Assembly: GCA_003255025.1 (NCBI GenBank)
Contig: QANY01013371.1
Location: 579,263-643,262, forward strand
DNA: 64,000 nucleotides
Direction: 5' to 3'
From: Datisca glomerata
Taxonomy: Eukaryota; Streptophyta; Magnoliopsida; Cucurbitales; Datiscaceae
How positions within the stretch are numbered: position 1 is the first letter of the stretch; every line of letters begins with the position of its first letter. The notes under the pieces were generated by a model. The model was not told where the DNA came from. It was given only the letters and a program-made list of their open reading frames with translations, and made no database searches. Made by a program: the position numbers and the translations under genes. Shown one piece after another: positions 1-10,857 of this stretch.

Positions 1-575
1 AATTTCAATCTTGTATTCTTGTAAGTTTTAATTTTCTTTCAAAGATAATCGTCTTCTTAGTATATTGTCTCTAAGTTAAACGCAATTCTGCCTCTTTTGG
101 CATTAAAACCAAACCTGGTAGGTATTTATTACTTGTTTAATTATTGTTCTTCTCCGCCCAATTGGCTAGTTATTGTTACTTACTTGTTTACTTGCTTTAA
201 TTATTTCTATTAATCTGCTTCTTCGTCAAAGTGACTGGTTATTTTTATGCTAAATTATTTTTCTGTATCTTTGATTTTCTAATCTGTGAATCTGACATAT
301 CCGCTTCTATTAAGTTTTCTTGAGGGACTCTAGTAAGACCTTTTGTGATGCATAAAACCTAAGGTAGCGTAGCTATTGAAAGGCAAATGAGTGAAGAGTA
401 AAACTTTATATGAGGTTGTAGATGTCATAGCAGATTTGATAATTGGAAGATATAATGAAATTTTTAGACATAAGAATACTTTAGTTAACTAGAACGATGA
501 GTAGATTATTTAAAATTCATTCTTCTTGCAGTGGTAAATCTAGAATAAATATAATTCCTAACATAATTAATAAAG
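1..575 (+). other. Leader-like noncoding segment of pararetrovirus copy 1
   Basis: AT-rich DNA with no convincing reading frame, lying before the first polyprotein-like frames. In caulimovirids a structured leader precedes the first large gene, and this position fits. I could not find a clear initiator-Met tRNA primer site, so the exact viral coordinate zero is unknown. Confidence 0.35.
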
Positions 576-578
576 AAC

Positions 579-1475
579 ATGTTGAATATTTGGCTGATGA
601 TCATAAGATATGAAATATACCTAAAATTCTCAGCAAAGAAATTTACAAATCAACATAGTTTGTTGCTTATTTTAAGCCCAAACATCATGTTGAAACAATT
701 GAAGATATTGATTATATTCAAGTACATGGATGGTACTATTAAAATTAATTTCCAACCTTCCAGATCTAATCCCTAAATTCGGGTGTTTAGTCAGTCTAGT
801 ACTCCTACAAATTCATTTTCTGAATCCACTTTTAATAACGATCAAGATCTTAGAATACAACAATTAAAACTAGAGTTAAAAATTTTAAAAATAAAAAATT
901 TAAGATTTAAATGCATAGCAACAAAATCGCAGGTCAGTCAGCCATTCTATGATACTAAGACTGAACAATATGATAAATTTGAATCACCTACTATGATTTT
1001 CAAGGAGCCTTACCTCCTGTTAATCCTCAACTCTTAGTTCTTAATATAGGAACCTTAAGTCAAGAATACAAGCCTGATTGGGAGGGTTTAAACCAATACA
1101 TGAATGATTCAACCAACCTCAATAGACGTAATAGATTTAGAGAAACCTATAAAATGGATCAAAGAAAACTTATCCTTGTTGAATGGAAGTTATTTATGCA
1201 AGAACTTAGGATCGATATGTTCTTTCTTGATTATATTGAGGATATTTATGAGAAAAATATTTAAGTCATCCCTAAGACCAAATGGGTCTAAGAAGACTCC
1301 AGTTGGGTGTCTTCTAGTCATCCCCCACCTGAAAAAATCATTATTAATCATAAAAATTCTTTAATTTCTATCCCTCCTTTTAAAATTTCTAAGGATGATG
1401 ATCCCCAAAAAAATATCGTTGAACAATTTAATTACAAAAATCAAAACTGAATAATAATAAAAAATAATTAGACAA
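579..1475 (+). pseudogene. Broken N-terminal polyprotein region of pararetrovirus copy 1
   Basis: Several short frames (579-776, 783-1037, 1104-1364) follow each other in different phases and are separated by stops. By position they should cover the end of the movement-protein region and the linker to the capsid region. I see no diagnostic movement-protein motif, so this role rests on order alone. The composition is rich in Lys, Asn, Ile and Leu like the rest of the element. Confidence 0.45.
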
Positions 1476-1479
1476 AATT

Positions 1480-2760
1480 GAGAATAAGGTTGATGATATT
1501 CATGTATCTAATTTTGACAATCTCCTCAAAGAAACTCATTTAATAAATCTTTCTAATAAAACTACTTTAAAAATTGTCCCCCTTAAAAATGAGATTGACC
1601 AAATGCTCCAAGATCTTAAAAATACGTATACTGAGTCATCTTCTTCTGTTAAGGTAATTAACCAATACATTAATTTTGATTCTAAAAGTCATAGGTCCGA
1701 TTCTGCCTATGAATCCTCCATCATTCACAATGTTGAAGAAAAATTAAAAAAAAAAACTCAAAGTTAACAAGCTTGAAAGAAAACGGCATAAAAGGCCTTA
1801 TTCCTTCAAATATTCAAATCATTAAATCCTTTATAGTTAATCAATTTTCTGTCTGTACTGAGAAATAATATGAATGGAATATTGATGAACTTTTAGAACA
1901 AGAAGTTCTTATTAAGTTACAACACATGGCTATGGTGGCCAATAGTTACATTACCGCCCACAATTTGGCTCACAATGTGGTTATAAAACTCTTAGTCACA
2001 GGATTTACATAAATACTTTATTCCTGGTGGAAAAAAACATCTCACCCAAGAATTCAACAATACCATTCTTACGGCAATAAATATTTATGTCGAAGGAAAC
2101 CCAATTCTTGGAGAAGATCAGGAAACAATGTCTGGTTGCATTAATACACTATTTTATACAATAATTGAACACTTCATTAGAACGCCAAGTAATATTACTT
2201 CACATATTCATGGTCAAATAACCAATCTTAGGTGTCATACTTAAGTGATTTTGATTGGTATAAAAATATTTTTTTTGTCTAGAGTAATGGCTAGGGATGA
2301 TAGTAATCAACCATTCTGGAAGGAAAAATTTATAAATGGCTTATCCAATTTGTTTGCCCAAACAATTAGAATTGTCCTTGGTGATGATCTAGGAAACATA
2401 GACTATAATAGTCTCTCACCTATGGTACCATCATAGACTATAAAAGGAATGATTAAAAATGTGTATTGCTATGAAAATCAATAAACAAACCCAAAAAGAG
2501 AAGAAAACTGCTAAATATGAATTAAGCAATTTTTGTGAGCAATATGGGTTATCTGTTATTGCTCATTCTCGAGAGCATAGGAAAACTTCTCAGTAAGACT
2601 TCAATCCTAGGAAAGTTTACAAACCCTATAGGAGAATATTTCACGAACAAAGAAATAAAAATTTTGACAAACATATCTCTAAAAATAAAAATCATTTCAC
2701 TAGAAAACCTAATAAACGATTTTTTGATAAACATAAAATTAAATGTTTTAACTAATTAAA
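1480..2760 (+). pseudogene. Broken capsid region of pararetrovirus copy 1, zinc knuckle deleted
   Basis: The region encodes an acidic and Ser-rich stretch, then a helical middle part and a very basic Lys/Arg/Asn tail, as in caulimovirid coat proteins. The matching part of copy 2 (6945-7430) continues into a CCHC zinc knuckle. Here the knuckle is missing: the sequence jumps at about 2747-2752 from the codons leading into it straight to the DNA that follows it in copy 2. A TTAA is present at both edges of the missing piece, which points to deletion between short direct repeats. Stops and frameshifts interrupt the frame throughout. Confidence 0.65.
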
Positions 2761-3229
2761 AATTTGATTAGAATTACAGAATCCATAGATTACTATGAAA
2801 GTAGTAATGGAGACTTAGAATATTTTGTTTCCTCTGATTCTAATGATCTAAAATGAAGAACAAGAAAATCTTTCAGTGGATTTAATTAGTAAAATTGAAA
2901 ATCTCGAGTTAAAATAAGATTACCTTGAAAGACTTAGAAATGTGATCTAAAAGAAGGAAGATACTAAGTCCAATAATAATATTGTTAACCTTTCTCAAAC
3001 CCTTTATAATTTCAATAAAAATAAGAAAGCTAATAAGGAAATTACTCTTCAAGAACTTCAAAAAAATAAAAGATTAAGAATGAAATAAAAGAATAAAAAG
3101 ATTCAAACTCTGAAATAACAAATGAATTAAATCTTTTAAAAATAAAAAATTTAACTAAAAAAACATGAATTCAGTGAACTATGAGAACCTATTAAATCCT
3201 TTATTCATTCTAATAATGATTTTGAAGAA

Positions 3230-5170
3230 CTTTTTGTTAACATACAAGATGATGACAAATTCCTCCAAACCCTTAATTACATCAAACTTAAAAATGGCAC
3301 ATATTGGTCAAAATTATTATACAAGACTTTGATTTCACCTCTAAGGCTCTTATTGATTCAGGAGGTGATTTAAATTGTATGCAGAATTGATTTGTTCCTA
3401 CCAAGTACTTTAAGAAGATAAAATAATCGTTGTTCTCTGCTAATGGTACTCGTATGCATATTAATTATGAAACCCCAAAGTCCATATTCGTCAGGACAAT
3501 GTATCTTCTAAAACATAATTTGTTTTAGTAAAAAATATGACAAATAAAATTATTTTGGGTTTATCATTCATTCCTCTGTTGTATCCTTTCACAACATAAG
3601 ATGATGAAATTATTACTTACCCCATTGATAAGCTTGTCAAATTTAAATTTTTTTCTTTTTGTCACAATGAGAAATTGAAAACTTTAAAACAAGATTCTAT
3701 TTATAAACCATGAATTTAATTTTCCTTCAAGATGAGATAAAATTCAAAAGAATTGAAGAACAACTTCAAAATTATGCTCTTCAAAAACATATTAAAATCT
3801 TTTGAAGAAGAAATTTGTAAAGAATTATATGCTGACATTACTAATGCTTTCTAACATAGAAATCATCACATTGCCAGTCTGCCTTATATTAAGGGACTTG
3901 ATTAGAAGAATATCCTTATAATGGAATGACCAATTCAGATGAATTTTGAAATGCTTGAATTCTGTAAAAAAGAAATTACAGACTCCTTCAGAAAAATATT
4001 ATCAGGAGAAGCAAATCTCCTTAGTCATGTTCTGCCATTTATTTCCAAAAGTCCAGTGAAATTGAACGAGGAGTTCCTAGATCACTTATTAATTACAAGC
4101 CCCTTAATAATGTTTTAGAATGGATAAGATATCCTATACCAAATAAGAGAAACTTATTCAATGGACTTGGAGATGTCATTGTATTCTTTAAGTTTGACAT
4201 GAAATCTGAATTTTTCCTAAATCCTAATAAATGAGAATGATAAGTATAAAATTACATTTGTAATTGCATTTGGCTATTATGAATATGATGTAATGCCTTT
4301 TTGTGAACTTAAAAATATAACAAATGAAATTTTTAATTAATTTACTGCTTTCTCAATTGGTTACATTGATGATTATCTTATATTTTCTAAATCAATTTAT
4401 CAACACTAGAAACATCTTGAATTGTTTACCAAAATAACAAAACAAAATGATTTAGTTGTCTATGAAAGTAAAATTAAATTATTTCAATCAAGAGTTAGAT
4501 TTCTAGAATTTGAGATCTATTATTCTATTATTAAACCAATTGACCGGGTCATATAATTTACAGATAAATTTTCTGATAAATTTCTTGATAGAACCTAATT
4601 ACAACACTTTTTAATATCTCTTAATTACATATCGGATTTCTATAACAATTTAAGAATTGATTCCAAGGCTCTTTTTGAAAGGCCTAAGACTATCCATACC
4701 AATTTGATTAAGAAAATTAAAACTCATGTTAAAACACTTCCTTGTCTGGGCATTCCTACTATTAATTCTTTCAAAATAGTCCAAATTGATGCCTCTGAAC
4801 TTGAAAATGGAGATATCCTGTTACAAAAAATCACTCCAGAAGCAGCTGAACAAATTGTCAGGTTTACCTCTAGAACCTAGACTAAGTCTCAAATTAATTA
4901 TAGTACTATTAAGAAAAAAAATTTAGATGTTGTACTATGTATTAAAAATTTCATGATGATTTATTAAATAAAAAATTTCTTAAAATAATTGATTGTAAGT
5001 CTGCAAAATACGTTATGAAAAAAGATGTAAAAAAATTGTTTCCAAATATATTTTTGCTAGATGACAGTCCATTCTTAGTACTTTTACTTCGATATTGAAT
5101 TTATACAATGGATTAATAATTCGATTCCTGACATTCTCACTCATGAGTTCTTGCAGGATCAACAAGATGG
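3230..5170 (+). pseudogene. Broken protease - reverse transcriptase - RNase H region, pararetrovirus copy 1
   Basis: An aspartic protease active-site motif (Leu-Ile-Asp-Ser-Gly) lies at about 3349-3363. The reverse transcriptase palm is recognisable from about 3940, with the catalytic YIDD box at 4362-4373. An RNase H start (Ile-Asp-Ala-Ser) is near 4786-4797, and the typical RNase H end is near 5160. The RT type, with the protease upstream and no integrase downstream, is that of caulimovirids rather than Ty3-gypsy retrotransposons. Many in-frame stops and indels make it inactive. Confidence 0.8.
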
Positions 5171-6345
5171 GGTCCAGATCATAGGCTAAGGCCTCCATGG
5201 CCAAATATCGAAGGGGAGTCTTCAACTCCACAATTGGCCATGTAATCTCAAATTAAAGAGGAGTCTTCCACTCCTAGCCAAGCTCAATTAAAAATTCTTG
5301 ACCCTTTTTCAATATCTCAACCTTTTGATGCGCAATCTCTCAATCAGTCAATCATAAAATATAAAAAATCATCCCCTTACTTACAAAAAAATCGCAGCAA
5401 AAATCTCTTTCATATTGAGTCCCTATTTTCTAATATAAAAGATCATGCTAAAATTACAAAAGTTCATTTCATTCCTCGACATAAGGATAAAATTCTCAGT
5501 TTCTACAGAGACATTTTCTTGGAAACTAAATCCATAAATGTTAAACCAATTAAAAATCCTAAATGAAAGATCAGCTCTTAAAATATTTTAAAAAATAATA
5601 CATTTATTTTGATTATATTGATTCTTGGTATACAATCTTCCTGCATGAAAATATTGATTTATCTCACTCTTGGTACACAGTCATGTCCTGGAACTATTTT
5701 CAATAGATTTTCAACAATATTTTAAGTTATTTATAAAAGTATACAAGCCCTCACCAATTGAGACATCCTTCCCTCAACTCTTATGTTTCTCAAACAAATA
5801 CAAAATACCTTGGATCCTAAAGTGACAATATACAATCGAAGATGAAATCCTCACTCGACAGTATTATGTTAAATTGTGAGATGAATTTAATACCGAGAAA
5901 ATCATTACCTCCATTAATCATGATTTTACAAATATCCACCCTAAGCTAAAATTGGTAAATCGTTTTGCTCAGGCTCCACTAAAAATTAATGAAGCCATTA
6001 ACCAAAAACCCCAAACCAAGCAATCTCATTCAAATACATCCAAGGAATCCAAACCCACTTCAAAAGGAAAATAAAGAATCACGAAGCCTAAATCCAAACT
6101 TAAGCAAGAATTGATCCAAAAAATACTACTCCTCTTGGAGGACAATAATAATTCTGACTCTGAATCATTTGTAGAGTCAAACCACTCAATTAAGTCAAAT
6201 ATCCAATCCACTAGTAGGACTACCCTTCATCAATTGAAGGACCAAAATATTCAAAATGGTCGTTTCTTACCAAAATAGGCTTATGACGCACTTCAAGATT
6301 CTTAAGATCCACTTGATGACATCAATCTCAATGATAATGAATAAT
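5171..6345 (+). pseudogene. Coding region downstream of RNase H in pararetrovirus copy 1 (function unknown)
   Basis: Past the RNase H end the element keeps a coding character for more than 1 kb. There are short repeats around 5160-5290 (GGAGTCTTC-AACTCC type), then a frame rich in Lys, Pro and Ser, and finally an acidic Asp/Ser/Asn-rich end near 6120-6340. The same region is present in the inverted block (about 12690-13470, minus) and encodes a similar 61-residue stretch at 12742-12927, so it is a real part of the virus. Some Florendovirus genomes have a second gene of unknown role in this place; that match is an inference. No enzyme motif is visible. Confidence 0.5.
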
Positions 6346-6559
6346 TAAAAGAATAAGAAAAGAAAAGGAGAAAAGAAAAGAAAAAGAATCTTTTGGTAAA
6401 ATCGTCAAACCTTCAGATTCATCAATGGTTGAACAAGTAAAATATAGAATCTTATTCTTGGCAAAATGCCAAAATTCAAACAATTGGATAAATATAGAAA
6501 TATATCTTTGGCAAAATGGCAAAAGATATTATAAAAAAATCAAGAAATTCAAAGATTGA

Positions 6560-6930
6560 ACAATTTTAAGATATCATAATGACTCTCCAACGTGAAGTAA
6601 GAGTCATGATGACTTTCAAGATATCAATGATGACTCTCTAACATGAAGCAATAATCAAGATACAATTTTTGAGATAGCAATTATCAAGAATCTTTGTATT
6701 TTATCTTCTTGTGAATTTATTGTGAAAGTTGTCTAAAGATTAGACAACTATTTGTCCTTTTCTCTGTATTTAGTCAAAAGTTATAATGTAAAATATTGTT
6801 ACTTTAAGTAGAAAAGAATAGTGTAGGCTAGTGAGAAGTTCCCGGTGAATTCCACTTTTTTTGTCTATAAATATGATGTCTTCTCCCATTCGTGATTCAT
6901 AACTTGGTTTTCACTCATATTCAATTTGAG
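6560..6930 (+). promoter_or_regulatory. Pararetrovirus promoter-like region with TATA box
   Basis: A TATA box (TATAAATAT, 6866-6874) sits downstream of the last coding region, where caulimovirids keep the promoter for the full-length transcript. Upstream, about 6575-6600 and 6625-6655, two imperfect direct repeats of a GATGACTCTC-AACNTGAAG unit occur, reminiscent of duplicated enhancer elements. At about 6935-6945 the sequence then joins directly to the capsid region of copy 2. Activity is not shown by the sequence. Confidence 0.5.
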
Positions 6931-7365
6931 CGAAAAACTTGTTTTGAAAGAAAATTTCATAAATGGCCTACCTAATTTGTTTGCCCATAAAATTAGAATC
7001 GTTCTTAGTGATGACCTAGGAAACATAGACTACAATAGTCTCACATATGGTACCATCATCACAATAGTACAAAAGGAAGGATTAAAAATGTGTATTGATA
7101 TGAAAATCAATAAACAAATTCAAAAAGAGATGAAAACTGCCAAATATGAATTAGGCCATTTTTGTGAGTAATTTGGATTGCCTATTATTGCTCCTCCTCA
7201 AAATCGTAGTAAAAATTCTCACATAAATCTTAGGAAAATTTACAAACCCTATAGGAGAAAATTTCACAAACAAAGAAATAAAAAATTTGACAAATATTTT
7301 TTTAAGAATAAAAATCAACCTACTAGAAAACCTAATAAACAATTTTTGATAAAAGTAAAATTAAA

Positions 7366-7407
7366 TGTTTTAAGTGTGGCCAAAATGGTCATTTTTCCAA
7401 CACTTGT
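7366..7407 (+). pseudogene. CCHC zinc knuckle of pararetrovirus copy 2
   Basis: The codons spell a Cys-X2-Cys-X4-His-X4-Cys knuckle (CFKCGQNGHFSNTC), preceded by a Lys/Arg-rich stretch. This is the nucleic-acid-binding motif at the end of caulimovirid coat proteins. It is intact at codon level although the surrounding gene is dead. The same place in copy 1 has lost it. Confidence 0.85.
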
Positions 7408-8019
7408 CAAGTTCAAATAAAATTAACCAATTAAAAATTTTTGATGAAGAAAAACAATAATTGTTTGGAATTATAGAATCGGTAGATTACTATAAAAGTA
7501 ATAATGAAGATTAAGAATACTTTGATTTCTCTTTCAAATGATTTAAAATCTGCAGGTTCTAACAGTGATTCTCTCAACATCTCTATGGGATGCATGGATA
7601 GTTGTTGTTAGAAACTTGTTAATGTTTTACCTACAAATGAAGAACAATAAAATCTTTTATTAGATTTAATAAGTAGAATTGAAAATCGTGAATTCAAATA
7701 AGATTACCTTGAAAGACTTAGAAAGGATATCCAAAAGAAAGAATATACTAGGTCTAACAATAATAATGTTAGTCTTTCCCAAACCCTTGAAAATTCAATA
7801 ATAATAATAAGAGAACAAATAAGGAAATCACTCTTCTAGAGCTTCAAAAAGAAATAAAAAATATTAAGAAAGAAATAAAAGAATTAAAAGATTCAAACTC
7901 TGAAATAACAAAAGAATTAATTTTTTGGAAAATAGAAAATTTAATTAAAAAAATTCAGTGAACTAGGAGAACCTAGTAAATCGCTTATTCATTTTGATAA
8001 TGATTTTGAAGAACATGTT

Positions 8020-8190
8020 CTCAATATACAAGATGATGACAACTTCCTTCATACCCCTAATCATATCAAACTTAAAAAATGGCACATAATGGTCAAAATT
8101 AATATCCAAGGCTTTGATTTCACTTGTATACCTCTTATTGACTCAGGAGCTGACTTAAATTGTATGTAGGAAGATTTTTTTCCTATAAAG
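8020..8190 (+). pseudogene. Aspartic protease fragment, pararetrovirus copy 2 (left of insertion)
   Basis: The Asp-Ser-Gly active-site motif is at 8140-8148. Nineteen bases later a CAG codon of copy 1 (3382-3384) is TAG here (8167-8169). The frame is then cut by the hAT-like insertion, and the rest of the protease resumes at 9283. Confidence 0.75.
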
Positions 8191-9282
8191 CAAGGTTGTC
8201 ATGATCATATTTTTGACTCGGATCGGTGGAGGGGTCTTCTGAATCAGATCGTTGGATCTGATCGAGGACCGTATGATCCTTCCATATGTTAATAATTATA
8301 ATATTAAAAAAATTTATCCTTAAAAAATAAATTAACTGTTTCTAATTAAAATTAAACAATGAAAATACGTTTCACTCTACTTTATAAATGACTGAAATAT
8401 ATAACATCTCAAAATAGTCAACTCAAGTTTGATCCTAAATATATAATTTTTTAAGTTGTTCAAAATAATTTACTCACTCAAGCATTCTAATGAGTAAAGT
8501 AACAAAGATAATTCAATTTTAGTTTATTAAGTTTTTCAAAATTGAAATTAAATTAAATTTTCACAAAAAAAATTTCTACGAAAACTACTTTACTCCTAAT
8601 ATCATAAACACACAAATAAAATTTTATAAGTTCAAAGATTTATTAAGAAATTATGAGTCAAAGCCCATAGAATATTAAAAATTTAATAAACACACAAATA
8701 GGAGATGACTTCAATTACACTGAATTAGATTTAGGGAGAATTATAAAGTGAGCTTTAACAACCAGTCATTTGACAACATTGGATAAATCCAAAAAAATGG
8801 TATGTTAATAAATAGTCAATTTCTAAGAACATTCATAAAAAATGACCAGAAGAATAAAAAATATCAAAAATAGTTCCCTGGCATGATTTTTGAAAAAAAT
8901 GACTCCCACACGGAAGGAAGTTTTTGCGCCACGCGCGTCATAGCTCCAGATTTTGATCATTTATATAATAAATACAGTACATAATGTATGTACTTGTATA
9001 ATTTTTGTAGTATATTTCATATATATAATATATAATATATAAATTTTATGGATAAAAAATCAAAATTTCATTGGTGCGCTTGAGTGACGATTTTTTGCAT
9101 GGAGTTTTTATATTGCTTCTAATTTGGTGGCTATTTTTTCCCTTAAAAATGACATATTCTTGATGTTGGCGAAAAACTACCAAATTAAGGTATGGGTAGG
9201 ATCGGTAACTGATCATATTCTGATCCTACCACGATCTCACTTGATCCTGATTCTATAACCAAACGTGATTTTGGCAACATTG
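8191..9282. mobile_element. Non-autonomous hAT-like DNA transposon inserted in pararetrovirus copy 2
   Basis: The element starts CAAGGTTGTCATGATCA and its other end, read on the minus strand, starts CAATGTTGCCAAAATCA, giving imperfect terminal inverted repeats. It is flanked by 8-bp near-duplicates, CTATAAAG (8183-8190) and CTACCAAG (9283-9290). Copy 1 has a single uninterrupted CTACCAAG at the same site (about 3395), which marks the empty site. An 8-bp target duplication and CA-type ends fit the hAT superfamily. Both subterminal regions are dense in GATC-containing words. The interior has no transposase frame. Confidence 0.8.
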
Positions 9283-10780
9283 CTACCAAGTACTTTAAGA
9301 AGATAAAAGAATTTTTGTCCTCTACCAATCGTACTCATATTCATATCAATTATAAAATCTCTAAAGTTCATATTTATCAAGACAATGTTGTTTTAAAACA
9401 TCATTTCTTTTAGTAAAAAATAGAACATATGAAATTATTTTGGGTTGACCGTTCATTTTTCTGTTGTATCATTTGACAACAGAGCATGATGGAATCATCA
9501 CTTATCCCATGGATAATTCTGTCAAAATTAAATTTCTTTCTTTTTCTCACAATGAGAAATCAAAAACTTTAAAACAAGATTCTATTTATGAAACTGTGAA
9601 TTTAATTTCTTGTAAAGAAAAATAATTATGTTTTCTTCAAGATGAGATTAAATTTAAAATAATTGAAGAACAACTTCAAAATCCTACTCTATAAAAATAA
9701 ATTAAAATCTTTAAAGAAAAAATTTGTAAGGAATTATGTGCTGACATTCCTAATGCTTTCTGGCATAGGAAGCATCACACTGCCAGTTTGCCTTATATTA
9801 AAGGATTTGATGAGAAGGATATCCCTCCAAAGGCATAGATGAATTCTGAAATGCTTGAATTTTGTAAAAGGAAAATTACTAGACTCCTTAATAAAAATAT
9901 TATTAGGGGATGCAAATCTGCCTTTTACGTCCAGAAGGCCAATGAAATAGAGCGAGGAGTTCCTAGATTAGTCATTAACTATAACCCCCTTAATAATGTT
10001 TTGGAATGGATAATATATCCTATACCAAATAAAAGGGACTTAATCAACAAACTTAGAGATGTCGTTGTATTCTCTAAGTTTGATATGAAATCTGAATTTT
10101 AAAAAATCTAAATAAATGAGAATGATAAGTAAAAAACTACATTTGTAACTCCATTTGACCATTATGAATGGAATGCAATGCCTTTTGGTCTTAGGAATGC
10201 TCTTAGTGAATTTTCAGAATATAATGGATTAGATTTTTAACCAATTTACTTATTTTTCTATTGTTTACATTGATGACGTTTTTATCTTTTCTAAATCTGT
10301 TGATCAACACCGTAAAATCAAATTATTCAAAATAAAGTCAGATTTATAGGACTTGAGATCCATCATTCTATTATTAAACCAATTGATCGAGTCATACACT
10401 TTACAGATTAATTTGCTGATGAAATCTTTGATAGAACCCAATTACAACGATTGTCAGGTTTACCTCTAGAACCTGGACCCAGTCTCAGATTAATTATAAA
10501 ACGATTAAAAAGATTCTATCTATTGTAGTATGTATTCAAAAATTTCAAGATGATTTATTAAATCAAATATTTCTTTTGAAAATTGATTGTAAGTCTGCAA
10601 AACATGTTCTGGAAAAATATGTCAAAAACATTGTTTTCAAACAAAGTTTTGCTAGATGACAGTCCATTCTTAGTATTTTTTATTTTGATATTGAATTTAT
10701 TCAATACATTAATAGTTCAATTCCTGACTTTCTCACTCGTGAATTCTTACAGGATCGACAAGATGGGGTCTAGACCCTAG
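9283..10780 (+). pseudogene. Broken protease end - reverse transcriptase - RNase H, pararetrovirus copy 2 (right of insertion)
   Basis: The open stretch at 9839-10102 covers the RT fingers/palm. The YIDD box is at 10266-10277. The RNase H N-terminal part is deleted but its C-terminal end (10583-10780) remains. In-frame stops interrupt the gene. Confidence 0.75.
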
Positions 10781-10857
10781 GCTAAGGCCTTCAAAGCTAG
10801 AATAGAAGGGGAGTCTTCAACTCCACAATTAGCCCTTTAGGCTTAAACTAAAGAGGA

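Larger units (their letters stand above)
1..6930 (+). mobile_element. Endogenous pararetrovirus copy 1 (caulimovirid, degenerate)
   Basis: This is a long decayed copy of a plant pararetrovirus (family Caulimoviridae). Reading left to right it shows an untranslated-looking leader, fragments of an N-terminal polyprotein region, a lysine-rich capsid region, an aspartic protease motif, reverse transcriptase with a YIDD box, RNase H, a further coding region, and a promoter-like segment with a TATA box. All reading frames are broken by stops and small indels, so nothing here can make a full protein. The order of domains fits a single-polyprotein genus such as Petuvirus or Florendovirus; the genus is an inference. 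No integrase, LTR or envelope gene is seen. The left edge may be cut by the window. Confidence 0.85.
6931..10857 (+). mobile_element. Endogenous pararetrovirus copy 2 (5'-truncated, interrupted by hAT-like element)
   Basis: A second plus-strand copy begins abruptly inside the capsid region (about 6940) and runs through the zinc knuckle, protease, RT and RNase H to the short-repeat zone near 10850. It lacks the leader and the N-terminal polyprotein region. Compared with copy 1 it has internal deletions in RT (around 10312, where about 60 bp is missing) and at the RT/RNase H border (around 10442, where about 250 bp is missing). The 1092-bp element at 8191-9282 splits the protease region. Frames are broken by stops. 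Confidence 0.8.

Noticed and set aside
8900..8945. CACGCGCGTCATAG-type GC-rich word inside the hAT-like element as a regulatory site
   Set aside because: A single short occurrence with no supporting context.
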